Below, piece by piece: positions 46,836-59,249 of a stretch of DNA of 64,000 nucleotides. Each line of letters begins with the position of its first letter. Within the stretch, counting starts at the first letter, position 1. A program made the translations under genes and the position numbers. Below the pieces are notes generated by a model that was not told where the DNA came from, did no database searches, and saw only the letters and a list, made by a program, of their open reading frames with translations. This DNA comes from Lutjanus erythropterus (Eukaryota; Chordata; Actinopteri; Lutjaniformes; Lutjanidae), in the NCBI GenBank assembly GCA_020091685.1, contig CM034613.1, positions 11,752,792 through 11,816,791 on the forward strand, given 5' to 3'.

Positions 46836-47928
46836 ACCTAGGGCAGGTAGAGTAAGATTATATAGTTAAACAATGTCATGGGATGCTTCATCTACAGATT
46901 ATATCTGCTGAGCTTTGAGAAAATATTTAAAGATGAAATATTTAATTAAACATAAGGGGTGCCACAATTTCAGTATTAAATAGAAAATCAGGTGAAATCA
47001 AATCAAAATCAAAGGCAGAATTGCAAATCTCCCAGTATGTTTTTTTTTCTCTGCGTCACCGTCAACATACGGCTTCTGATGAGCATCTTAAGCAAAAACA
47101 TTTGAAAGATCACATCAGTATATCACACTTGATAGCATACATACAGAACAATTTAACGTTGTAAATAGCAGTTGTCACGGCAAAGAACCAATGATCTGTT
47201 GATTTTTACCAATCAAGACTCAATAGTTTTAGAACAGCATAGACATCAATGCTCAATATATAAAAATAAAAAAATTGAATTGTGATTTTTAAAATCGAAA
47301 GTCAAGTCAAATTGTTGATTTGGAGAGTCATGACACCCTTATCAAACACAGCAGTACACTTGTGAACATGTAAACATCCAATGGTAAATCACTGGGGGTT
47401 GTGGAGCATAACGCAGTACTAAAGAAGAAACATATTTAATGATGGTACACTTAATTACACTTGGTTTGAGGTGTGATTGTATACCATTCTAAAACAAAAC
47501 CTAATCTTATAAAATTATGAACCAATAATGTAACATTAAGGTGCAGATGCATTGTAATAAAAACGTTAATCAATATGTATACCAGTAATTTAACGGTATT
47601 TGATACAGAAATACATAAGTATTTACATTAGCACAGGAAATCATAAGTAATTTAACTTACTTTGGTTTTTGGGAACTGGGTAAACTGGAAAATCATAATT
47701 TAATTATGATTTAGGATTTAAAATATAATACACGATTATATTTGTCATAGTTTAATTTACTTAATATAACTAAAACGCATAATGTTTTTCTTTTATTTTA
47801 GAAATGTTTAGAAAACAGTGAAAAAAAATAAATGAGAGTGAGATTTGAAGAGAGATGGATGGATTTCATGTTCACCGTATGGTACTTCACAAATGGATAA
47901 TGATGTCTTGTATATGGTTTTATCCTAC

Positions 47929-48080
47929 CTGTAGATTTTATCCTCAGTTCCAGTGATGGGAGAAATAGGGACAAGCAGCAAAAAGCAGTGCAGTCTCTTG
48001 AAATGAAGATCCTGTGTAGTTTTATTCTCGGGTGTGGCTGCTGGCAAATCTGATGTCCTTAGATCCCAGGTGAAGATGTG
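47929..48080 (-). promoter_or_regulatory. Non-coding leader exon of DOMON gene 2
   Basis: Donor ATCTACAG/GTAGGA at 47929 mirrors gene 1; the acceptor CCCTAG/GTATGG is at 46837. The start is inferred from the TATA-like box at 48104. Confidence 0.5.
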
Positions 48081-48103
48081 ACACCTGTTCAGTCTTGTGT
48101 CAC

Positions 48104-48111
48104 TATTTAAA
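48104..48111 (-). promoter_or_regulatory. TATA-like box of DOMON gene 2
   Basis: TTTAAATA on the minus strand in the same GTGACACA context as gene 1, about 25-30 bases before the expected start of the leader exon. Confidence 0.55.
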
Positions 48112-48201
48112 CTAAGGGGTTGGGAAGAGCCAAAAAAAAAAAAAAACTGCTCTGACATCATGGATGATGTTTCCAAAGGGTTGGGTGTGGAATAGAGGCT
48201 T

Positions 48202-48204
<3 letters not shown>

Positions 48205-48260
<56 letters not shown>
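48205..48260. repeat. (TG)n microsatellite upstream of DOMON gene 2
   Basis: About 56 bases of TG repeats some 100 bases upstream of the TATA-like box. The matching place in unit 1 (about 42078-42094) has only GTGTATGTGTGTG, so the array expanded after duplication or shrank in unit 1. Confidence 0.9.
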
Positions 48261-48264
<4 letters not shown>

Positions 48265-48410
48265 ATGGAAAGCACACATGGATTTTGCCATGTCACTGCA
48301 CATTTGACCTTCTTTGTCTGTGATGGTTTAGCAGTGCATTTCCTCTTTGAGGGCTCGTAGTGCTCGTAACCTGAACCCGATGAGGACAAGGAAACAAACC
48401 ATTTTACAAT

Positions 48411-51400
48411 TCTTGTAACTGATGGCAGTAACTTGTGGTGTAGGCAGGGAGGTTTTAAGCTTTAGAAGTGCTTGATAAATCTCAAGAAATAAATATTGGT
48501 TCCACTAGTTACTTAAGTAATTTAATATGTCCTACTTGGCAGCATGAAAAACGGGTCTAAAAGAGAGAGACATCTTTGTGTATTTGACTACAGAATGCCT
48601 GTATTTGCGTCTATGACTTGCCATTTACATCCCTTTTATATGAATTTTCTGCACAAACCTCAGTGTAAAAAACATTAAGAAAACTCATAATTTAAAAGCA
48701 ACTGGCTCCAGTAGATTTCTGAGTTTTGAATCCAATTCAAACTCTTAAGTTTTGAGATAAACTGAACAAACCTTTGCTGACCTACTATCTTTTGGTGTAA
48801 TAATTTACGTTTTACTTTTTTGACTTTTAGAAAATCCACAAATTTAAAAAAAAAAACAACCATTATTCACTTTCACGTCAATGAGTTTAATCAACAACTT
48901 TTGAAATACTTTTTTGGTTTCTATCTTACCTAAAGAAGACAAGTAAATTATCTCAACAAACCTTTTTTGAAACTTAAGAGTTTGGGTTTAGCTGAAAACT
49001 CAAAAATGTATTAAGTAAGTTGCCTTGAAATTTTGAGTTTTCTCAAAATTTTCAGCGCTCAACCACAACAAATGTCCTAAAACTGTTGTTTTTGGTGTGA
49101 GAGGGAATGACATATGAAACACAGACAACATAATTATGTGCAAGCGTGTGCATGATTAAAGTGGCACGGTATATGAAACCAGTCATGAGACAAGGTGACA
49201 CAATGCCAAGAACTGGTTTGTCAGTGGCATTACAAGCTCGTGTGTTTGCCTCACTGTTCCCATTGTGTTCTGAGGTTTCTTATGAACAAAATCACTCCCT
49301 AATTATCAAGAGGCAAGTTCAAACAGTCACTCTATAATAATGGATGGAAGGGTAAGGGGTATTTATTCAGTTAGGTCTGTACGAAAGGAGAGGTCGTTTA
49401 AAATGTGAGTTTTTTTGGAAGAAATGTACACACCAAACACGTTTTACTTCATTTGTTTTTTCATTTATTCTGCAAATGGACATAAGACTAGGAGTATGTC
49501 CTCAAGTGTGATTTATCAGGAAATTATCTACTGTACACACAGATTGTAGTTTGGATTTTAAGTGCGGTTGCATGAGATACTTCTGGATGGTAGATGTATT
49601 TAAAAAAAAGGGTATTTGGATTGACGAAATTCACACAATAACTCAGTGTTCTGTGAGGTAAAATTACTATTTTTGTGGAAGGAGTCTGGTTGAGCTAGAG
49701 AGAGCAATATTTGGCTTATACAACGGTGGTGTCCTGTCGAAAAAGGCTGTCTGGTGGCAAGCAGTGAAATCATAAAATGACTTCGCCTGAAATTTCAAAT
49801 ATTCCATCTGGAGTATGTTCAGGCATCAGATCCAGTATAGTCTAGAAAAATATATAATAATATCTCAAAACAGGAAATTCAGAGTTTTGTATGTTTCACA
49901 ATGACATATTTCTCCTCCCCTACCACAAACAATAATTCTGCCACCCATGTGCTTTAATTTTAAATTTAGCATCATGCCTTATCATGAATAACCTAATATG
50001 TATTTTTTTGTATTTTTGATAGCAGTAACAAAATAAGATAATTTAAACAGTCACAATAGACAAATTATGTGGATGATCATGACTGTGTAGTCAGTGCTTG
50101 GCTCACTGATGTTGTGGAAAGATGAGGCAAAGACAATAAACAATGAAGCAGGTTGTGAGTCACATTGTGCCATGAAAGTCCCGGTCACGGTCTCGCCGAG
50201 TTAAACCTGTTTGGTTGTCATAGTAAAGGAGGACTTTGATTCATATGAAACTCATCTTGTGATTTACCTCAGCACATATTCATAAAGTGAATCAGTTTAA
50301 CACACACACAAAAGAATTTAACTAACAATAGAATACTAACGCATTATGCTGAAGTCATAAGGAAAGTATGAGTAGCGTTTGCAGCACACTATCTGTATCT
50401 AAAATAAAGACTCTACGCAAATGTTTGTTTATCTTAGTGCATTGAGGACATTTTGATAGTTTGCAACACAAACTGATCAGTTAAAGCTGATTTTATGTCC
50501 CCACACACCCAAAGGTTGTTGTCTCAGACTGTATTGTTTCAGATAATGACAGACCCGTGTTTGCTGGTTGAAGCTTAGGTTTTAATGTTATAGGCTATCG
50601 CATGGAAGGAATAGGGATGTTAGGACTATCAGTGAAGTCTATCACCCGTAGTGTCCGAACAGATAAAAGTAGAAGCTTATGAAACTGGCTGTTGGCAGGT
50701 GGCAGGAGGAAGTGATTTGAGCTGAATCTGTTCCTAAAAGTGCTCCTCATAGCAACAGGGTACCTCCTTGGCTTCAGAGGTGAACTTTACTACCCTTACA
50801 CTTGCCACAGGTATAGGAATTGATTTATCGTTAAGCTTCAGAATCCCTTCCTTCCTATGCATATATATCTGTGCATAGGCTCCTACTTCTTCTCGGATTC
50901 CCCTGCATCTGCCTCCATTATTTTGCCAGTAATACAGATCATAGTGATACTAACTTTGCCCAACAGGACTGTGTTTGTTTTTTTCATGAAAAACAGAGGA
51001 ACTTTATAATTAGAAATTCATCGTCCATATTTTTGTATTTCTGTCTGTAGATCAGTATATTGGAGCACCTTCCTGACAAAAAGACACAAGAGTAGCTGTT
51101 TGTTCACATTTGCTTACTTTCATCCCCTAAAGCTATATGCAGATATCATAAACCAAATATTTACCTGCTCTTACATTTGTTCTTGTGTAAATATCTGCCA
51201 GTACTACTACAACATGTGGCTGACGGCATGACATCATTTCTGCTTTTTATGCAAGTTACTTTACAGTGTGTGTCCACACTATTTACTGTGTGTCTGATGA
51301 TAATAGTTTGGTACATTTCAGCATAGTACTGACACAAATTATCTTCTAGCAGAGCGAAGAGAAATACGGAGATATGTAGGGATAATTATAGGGTGGTATC

Positions 51401-54400
51401 AAGCAATATAGGCGAATGAGTTGACGTTGTGAATTAACACACCTTAAATGTCATTGCTGGGCGCTCTGGCAACACGTAAGTTAATTACCGGCTATGTTAG
51501 GTTGTTAAAGGCAACTTAACAATTACTATCACTTGCACTTTAAGTTTCCCAATGGCACCTACAGTAATTAATTTCTAGATCAGCTCCTGTTCCCCATGAT
51601 TAATCTTTATGTGTGGGTGTGAGCATTTATATGTGTGTGAGGTGGAACTGTTTTAGCTGAAATGTCGAATAAGTGCAACATTAAAAAATAAGCACACTAC
51701 TAAAAGAAATCCGAAAGAAGAAGTGGTGTGAAAAGTAAGCCACACATACTTAATTTAATTTGCCATTCCCACCAAACACACACCATGCAAGGGTGAGCAT
51801 GATCAGTTGGAACAGGTTTAACTGATAGGAGTGTCACCAAGTTTCTGAAAAATGCTTTTCAGTTTGATGCTCTTGATCTCTTAATCAAATATAGTCAAAC
51901 ATATAGTATTAATATAGATAAAATTCTATTACATTCTTCATATTTGTTCTTAAAAGTTTTATTTATCTAGTGTGTCAGTCTGCCTTATTCTGCACATTCT
52001 AGAAAATTCTTTGAACAAGTTGATTTGTTTTCAGGAACACTACCAATCTCACTGCACTGACAAATTTTCAAAACTTTCAGGGTTCAATTATAGAAACATA
52101 TTTGATAAAATAATTAAGTAAAATATATATATTGCAGTGCAGTATTGTGGATTTTTGAGATTATGTTCACAAACATTTGCAAAGTATGAAAATCAGCTGT
52201 AGTTTAAAAACTGTACTGTAAGTTTAGTGGTCTATTTTAAATGTCTAACTTGGTATTCAGCTGATTCTGAGGAAAAAGAACAAACACAGTGATTGCAGTC
52301 AGTCAGTCTAGTTTGGCAGATAATGTAAAATCTTTTCATTTGCATTTTCTGTTGATGAAAGTTTCTGTGGTTGGCCCTTCTGCCCCCATGTTCTTTTAAA
52401 TTAATGTTAAATAAAACCAAAGTGCAGTGTGTAACAGAAATTCGTAAACGAAGGCTTTCATAATCTGGCGGTGTGGGAGAGCAGTTAGGATGTTCCTGAA
52501 TCTTGAGTAAGTTTTTAAGAAAGCACAAATAATGTGATGGATATTTTGTCTATCCAAAGTTTATTATTTGGAAAAAGTCAACTCCATGTTTACCTTGGCA
52601 TAGTTAAAAGAAGGCTGCATCTGCCTCAGTCTGATCGAATGCACCAAGATCACCTTCAGCTGAAAGACATTTTTACATAGTTGTATATCTTTACTGTTTC
52701 TGTTTCCATTGCATTTCATTTATACTTTGTTTTTTTCAATATAAAGCGGAAATGGAATGACTTGTTGGAATATTAAATTATTTTGATGCTTTGTAGGCAC
52801 AACAATCACTTCGCTAATGAATATTAGCTTAGAAAAGAAAACATTTGACTTATTTAATATGATTTCCGGTACAAACCCTGGCCACGTCTGATCTGACCAA
52901 ATACAGAAACTAATAGGTGAACAGTAGTCTGGCTCACTGGATGTTGATTGCAGGTAGAATCCTGCCATTGGCTGCGTGTTTCACGCACCATATACCACGC
53001 CATTTATATGTTTTCCAAGCTGTTCTGTTCTTTTGCATTGACTGGGATAGACATTTTAAAGCTTTTAACACCTCCCCATGTGCAAATGCTCCACTTAAAC
53101 AAGTGGAAGTGGAAGCATTGCAGTGTGTTGCTGAATTGTGTCAGGGCCTGTTGAATGTGCCCGACACCGGCTGCCATGTATAGGTATGTTAATACTCAGC
53201 CAAGGGTTCATGATCTGAGGTCGGTGTTGTCTTGTTTGCACAAGGTTGGTTTTGAGAATAAAGAAGCCACAAAAATCCAGCTCCACTTGTTCATCTGCAC
53301 CACTGCCACTGTGATGAGTTTTCTCTTAAGAGTTACAGCAAAAGCCAGATAGCGAACCTGGCTATCTGGCTTCTTTCTGGTCCTGGTACATTGTTTCTTT
53401 GTCTCCATCTCGTTTACCATAAAGATGTGTCTCAGTCTGTAATAACCCTGATAGGCTAGTCTAACCAGTGCTCTCGAAACTGGATGGGCAGTTGAGAATG
53501 GAATTCATGCTTTGACGTAGACAAATAGTTTACTCAACCACAAAAAAAAAAAAAGTCTGAGTTCCTGTTGAGTGCATAGTGTTGAACGTGAGTTCATCCA
53601 CACAGACCAAAATCACATCCATGAATCTGCACAAAACAAAAATTGAACAAAAACTGTCTTAAGCAGGTCACAGCACTTGTTGACTTTTGTGATGAGTAAA
53701 TATATGATTTCACCACATCCGTGTCGTCAAGGAAAAGAGAGGTGTTTACTTACGCACAACAAGGCTGAGGGAAGATTTATGAGCTGTGACCATTAAATTT
53801 GACCATGGACAAAGATAGAGGGTACATAGTATGGTATGGTAGTTGTTTTAAGTGAATTGACTAAAAGACATTCATTCATTTTCAAATCTAAAAATAAAAA
53901 AGACAAATTTTGTAAAAGCATAATACTTAAAGAATACATAAACCCTATTCATTATGAGACCCCAATGAGAAGTCAGATCATGAGCGAATATTTTTCTTAT
54001 GAATGGCAAGTTTCTGCTTTACTTTGCTGTTTATACCTTAAAATGTTTAATTGTCTCCACAGTCTAAAACATTACTAAAGCTACATTCACAGGTAGACTG
54101 ACTTTTCTTCATTTCACGAATTAAAATGAGAATTTAAAAAAGACACTTTTAAAAAGGAGGAAAACATTCCAATTATAATCTTTCTGTAGATTTCTTATAT
54201 CATACATTTTAGTCTTTTCAGTACATGAAAGCAAGGTTAAGTCATGTAAACTTTTTTTTAATGCTGTGTGAAAAACAGACCAATGTTATTTTCTAATTGG
54301 TTTTCATGCCTCTGCAGCAGTAACAGCTGTGAGCGGAGACGTTATATTTTATGGTTGTCGCCGGTTGTCGTGAGCGTTATAGCTCATGAACACTTGCAGG

Positions 54401-57400
54401 GAGATTCTTCTTCAGATTTGGCACACCTGTCCAGTTGGATTCAAGGATGAACTTAGATGCTCAAGGTCACCATCACAAAACACTTTTTTTTATCGCTAGG
54501 TGGTAGCTATACTAATTATAAATGAAGAAGTTAAAAAAAATCCACACAAAGAGGAAGTTGGGGAGCTCATGTCCTGTGTAAAACACACAATCTTTTCCTG
54601 AACCTAACCAAGTAGTTTTGGTGCCTAAACAAAACTGTTGTCGTTTTACAACATTAACTGAAGGTCTGCTCTCCAGCAGTCATGTGCATGTTGTTTAGTC
54701 ATTGGCAATCACTACTCGGTCATTTATGAGGTTAATTATTTTATCATTTATTAAATTTTGCACAAATGTCTAGTATGATAAAGTAATAGACTGATGACAT
54801 TTCATATCCAAAAGTCAGAAGTCAACTTCACTGTGGCACTCACTCAGTAAAAATATTCTCTCAGTGAACACAACTTGTTCAATACCTTTTATTAAATTCA
54901 ATTCTTCACTGCATACACTCAAATATTATGAGTCTGGACAGACGTGGAAGTGACCTGCTGTTTGACTGGTTGTTGGAGACACACAGCTGCGAGGCAGTAA
55001 TTCTAGTTCTTCCATCCACCGGGGTCACATTTTGGCCTCTGGGTTTCTTCTGTATGTTAAGTCTGTTTGTGTTCCTTTTAGAGGTGCTAATGAAGTTCTC
55101 TCTGAACTGTTACTGATACTGCACTTACTGCAATTCTGCTATGATAAATATGACTGCTACCATTACTGTTACCATTATTACCACTGCAGTGCTGTTTGTA
55201 GAAATAGTGCCGCTGAAAAATACTAAGAGAGTAAATAAAAACAAACAAAATGAGAAATAAAAAGAATTATATACGTTTGAAATAAACAGGCGAACGCTTT
55301 TGTGAAGTGTGCTTTTTGAGAAGATACATGTTTACTTAATGAACAAAGACTATTCAAGTGGAGGAAGTAGTCAAGCAAAGCATTGATTTGGCACTGCTAT
55401 AAACAAGCTGGAGCAGATTCTTTCTGTGTTACGCTAACAAGTAGACTCAGAGATAACATTTTACGATGGTTAGTTAACACTGCATAATTAAATAACACTC
55501 GAAATATTTATTCAACTAAGTGTTTCCATTAGCATGCCATTAGTGGAAAGTAACTCATTCAGTCAAATGTGAGCATCCAGTCTGTCACTGCTGAAGATCG
55601 AGATTGATGTGAGGTGTCAAAGTTCCTTTTGTAGCTGCATTCCTAGTGTTAGTTTTACTGGAAACACAATGTGTGTACTTCCTCCCTTGGATTCTACTGG
55701 AAATAGAAAAAAGCTGAGTGTAAAGAGCTGAGCCTCAGACATCACGACCACATGTTAAGAAACCTCTAGAAATACAGGTGGTGCAGGTTTTTGAGGAACT
55801 CACAAAAATGTGACGAGCATTATCATGTTTCCTGCCAGCTTATCTGCTTGTAGATTGTCTGTTTCTCACCACTCTTATCCTTTTTTAGATGACCAGAGAT
55901 ACGACTAGGTGCTGATGTTGCTATAGTTCTGCTGGATGTGTATGTAATATGGAAACTATACCTTTCTCAAACATTTATATTTCTCCTGCTTAATGTCATA
56001 CTGTGGATATTGCTGAACAAAGCGATATATGCATATTATTCAGCCCAGTTCCCAAAGGAGAGCGAGCCTCTGTGGCAGCATGCAGCCACTTAGAGAAAAG
56101 GCCTGGTATCTTTGTGCTGGCGTTTTGAGAATTTCTAGTTGGAAATCTATGGACTTTTCAGAAAGTCATTGGTGTTGTCACCATCATTTTGTGTGTTTGT
56201 GTGTGTCGTTTCAGGCAAACAATCAAATACTAGATGGCAACTCTGTTAACAAAGAAAATATAGGGGAGTTTGACTTTAGTTTGACCAGAGAGTTGACTCT
56301 CCACTGATGTCTGTGCAATAGAGAACAGAGAAAAAGAGTTTTTTAAAAGTCTCAACGTGTTCAGCTCACAGTAGCTGTACATTTTGTAGCTTCTGACTGA
56401 ATCTTTGGTTTGAAGTTTAGTTTCTCTCCTGCGTTGTTGTTTGTACTTTAAGGTATCTACTTAATTTTACTGTTTCATGTCACTTTCAGCTGGTTAGGAG
56501 TCCACTTAAGTTACTGCTGATGAAAACTCCTGATCTTGCTGCCTCGTGATAAAAGTTTTTAGATAACATAATAAGTATCAGGGGAGTTTTATTGTGAAAC
56601 AAAAAAGCCCTTATGTGTAACATGTTTCAAGAAGAGTGTAAAATTTACACTAAAATTTGCCAATATAAATTCCTATCTTCCTAGTCTATCTTAATGAAAC
56701 ATTTATATGTAAGTGTCTACATAAAAGGGTTATTGGTTGTCCTGTCTTCACTGACTGCAGAGAGATCACTCTTAAATGAAACTAGCATTTTCTTTTTAGC
56801 CTTTTTAGCCTGTCTTTTTCAAATTCCCGCTTTGTGTCACTGTCCCTCTGTCGGGGCTCAGTAAGTGGCACACTGTCACAAATAGGGAATTTGAGAGCAT
56901 GTGCATAGGGACATGTGGGTATTGTTTTGAGATAGACTTTAGAAATGTGAACCCCCTGTTTAGTTATGGTCTGCTGGAAAACCCAATAAACAGTTACAAA
57001 AAAAAGAAAAAAAGGAAATGTGACCCCATCCTCCCACAAATTTAATTCATTTTCTTTGCTGACCCACTTATTCCTTTTGGGTGTAATGTAAGGTCAGAAA
57101 CGGATCTAACTTACGCTGGAGGTGAACCTAAAATAACCACCAGCCCATTACGTTAGTCCCATCCCATGTTTTGTTGAAGTTGCGCAACCCATTCTTTCCT
57201 ACCTCAGTCAAAAGGAAAACACGAAAGCTTCACGTGGCCTGCACTTCAGTGGAATGACCTCACTGACTTCTTTTAAAGCGTTTCACATGACGAGGAAGCA
57301 AATAATATAGACAACACGAACACAGTGTTTTGGTTTTACACCCTGGTGCTTTTTTGGCTACCTGTTCCAGAAATTAGTAGCTCACAGGGATTTTGACTCA

Positions 57401-59016
57401 AGAATACTGGCCCCTGGGCTAACTCCTCTCATTTTCACACACACTGTTAACCCAGAGCTAACCTAAACCCCAGGGCTAAAAGATTCACACTTCACTTCGA
57501 CAAGCACTGAATTGAAAAGTCATTACACTCCATTTCCATCCTCAGTCTGACAATGCTTTCTGATTTTCCTGAGGGGGGATGATTCGTTTTAGCGTAGCCA
57601 AACATACATACTTTGTTTTTGCCCATACTGTCTTGATCATTTTTTTTTTTATTTTTATGTTTGAAGATTCAAGTCTTCATCGTCAATCAGTGATCAAACT
57701 AGGATCATTATCAATTAAAATCAATCAAACCGGCTGTCCCTGTTTCTTCCCTTATTGTTACAACTTCCAAAAAATGTGATAAAGGTACAGGTAGAGTAAC
57801 AAACATGTTTAGTCGATTTATGGTGCTTTCTTTGGGTTGTAGGTTCTAGCCGGTAATTAGCTAATTCTACTGCTGTATAAACACAGTATATACAAGGACT
57901 TTTTATTTCTTTTCTGTGGCTGCAAACACATCGCACAGCTTTTCAGTAATTATTATACTCCATCTTGAACTGACCAACACACTTTTTAGTCATCTTAAAA
58001 TGTTCTTGATAACAGCGTTTACCTTGTCTTTAGCGGTTTCAATTACATTGGTTCTAATCCCACCCTGTTGTGCTGATTGGCTAATTATTATTTCCCCTGC
58101 TGCATTCATTGGTTGGTTATTTTTCAATCTAGCACTGGCTGCTACATGCTACATGACAGAGAATGAGTCCGGTGGATTTGAAGATCTGGACCCAGGCAAA
58201 CCAGCCCTGGGTTAGATGTCCTCTAGAATATGCTGTTACCTTCTATAATGACACATGACCAGTATTTAAAGGCCTTAAGCCCTGTTTCACAGTGTTTATT
58301 TAGCCCTGAGAGTAGTTGATTTTCAGGGGATAGACCCACTCTGTTGCAGAACTTTTTCCACTGCATTTAGCTCAGGGATAAAAATATTCTTAGAACCCAC
58401 TTAACCCCGGGATATGGGAGTTGTTAAGACCAAAACACGCTGAAGCACATCAACAGAGGCACAGCACATGAATCTGGACCCTGTTCATGCGCATTCTCTG
58501 TGAGGGGAACCTCCCTACATCCACAGCTATTCATTCTAGTATCAGTATCTGTGTACTTTTCATATATTTTTTTTTCTGTTCTTGAATGGAAGCATCTGTA
58601 TGACAAGACCACGAGTATTTCTGATTCTAATACTTTGTTGTCTCTGTCTCACTCGTCCTAGATCCCTGCATTTCAAACAGCCATGACAACGCCTCTGGAA
58701 CAAATGAGGGCCCAGTAACCAAAGTTGTGTTTTTTTCTGCAACCACAGTGCCTGTTTGGAGAGAGCCAACAGGAAAAAGGTAAGGATGTTTTCCACTTTA
58801 AAAGCAGGACTAGCAGGGTTATCAACATTAGCGTGTCCTTCATGCATGCATCAGTCACTGAACACGAGGTGATCATGCTTCATCCACCCCTGAATCATCG
58901 GTTTTAAAAAACGTTTTCCTTCCTCTACTGTTCTGTTGAGTCTCAACTTTCAACCGTTCTCAACTGAGACACGTAGTGTGACACAAAAAGGTCAGACAAA
59001 TTAGCAGGAAACCACT
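48411..59016. other. Gene-poor spacer between DOMON gene 2 and the ApoL-like gene
   Basis: I found no convincing exon on either strand. It holds a partial MITE arm at 49640-49740 (GTTCTGTGAGGTAAAATTAC, matching 11218-11575) and a 12-bp hairpin at 53342-53372. Decayed repeat DNA rich in CCCTGGGTTA / GTTAACCCAGAGC words lies at 57340-57480 and 58180-58420. The rest is AT-rich and unannotatable from sequence alone. Confidence 0.45.
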
Positions 59017-59022
59017 TTTAAT
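59017..59022 (-). terminator. Candidate polyadenylation signal of the ApoL-like gene
   Basis: ATTAAA on the minus strand, about 230 bases after the stop codon at 59250-59252. It is the best match found downstream. Confidence 0.35.
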
Positions 59023-59249
59023 AAAGAAACTTGACAAATTAACAAATAACAAACAATGACAATAAGGCAACTTTTGGTTTAGCACATAATTAAAATTACT
59101 ACTTTGAATAATATAAATATTTAAAATATATTACTATAAACCAGCCCTTGGAAGAAACTATTACAGTAAAAACTACCAACTATAATGCCATATCTGCTAA
59201 AAACTACATTTTTGAATAGACATGAACTAGTTTCTTTAGAGTTAGGACT

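Larger units (their letters stand above)
43745..48410 (-). repeat. Segmental tandem duplication, unit 2 (holds DOMON gene 2)
   Basis: Partner of 37235-42215, in the same orientation, with start points about 6.5 kb apart. It lacks the internal stalk-exon copies of unit 1. It has a larger TG microsatellite upstream and several intron insertions or deletions. Confidence 0.75.

Noticed and set aside
46405..46855. Three overlapping plus-strand frames of 90-116 codons
   Set aside because: Antisense shadows of the repeat exon of DOMON gene 2, for the same reason as above.
48112..48303. Frames with long His-Thr runs
   Set aside because: Translation of the TG/CA microsatellite.
57916..58215. 99-codon plus-strand hydrophobic frame
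   Set aside because: Overlaps decayed repeat DNA with CCCTGGGTTA words, has no good start context or splice partners, and resembles no family I know.
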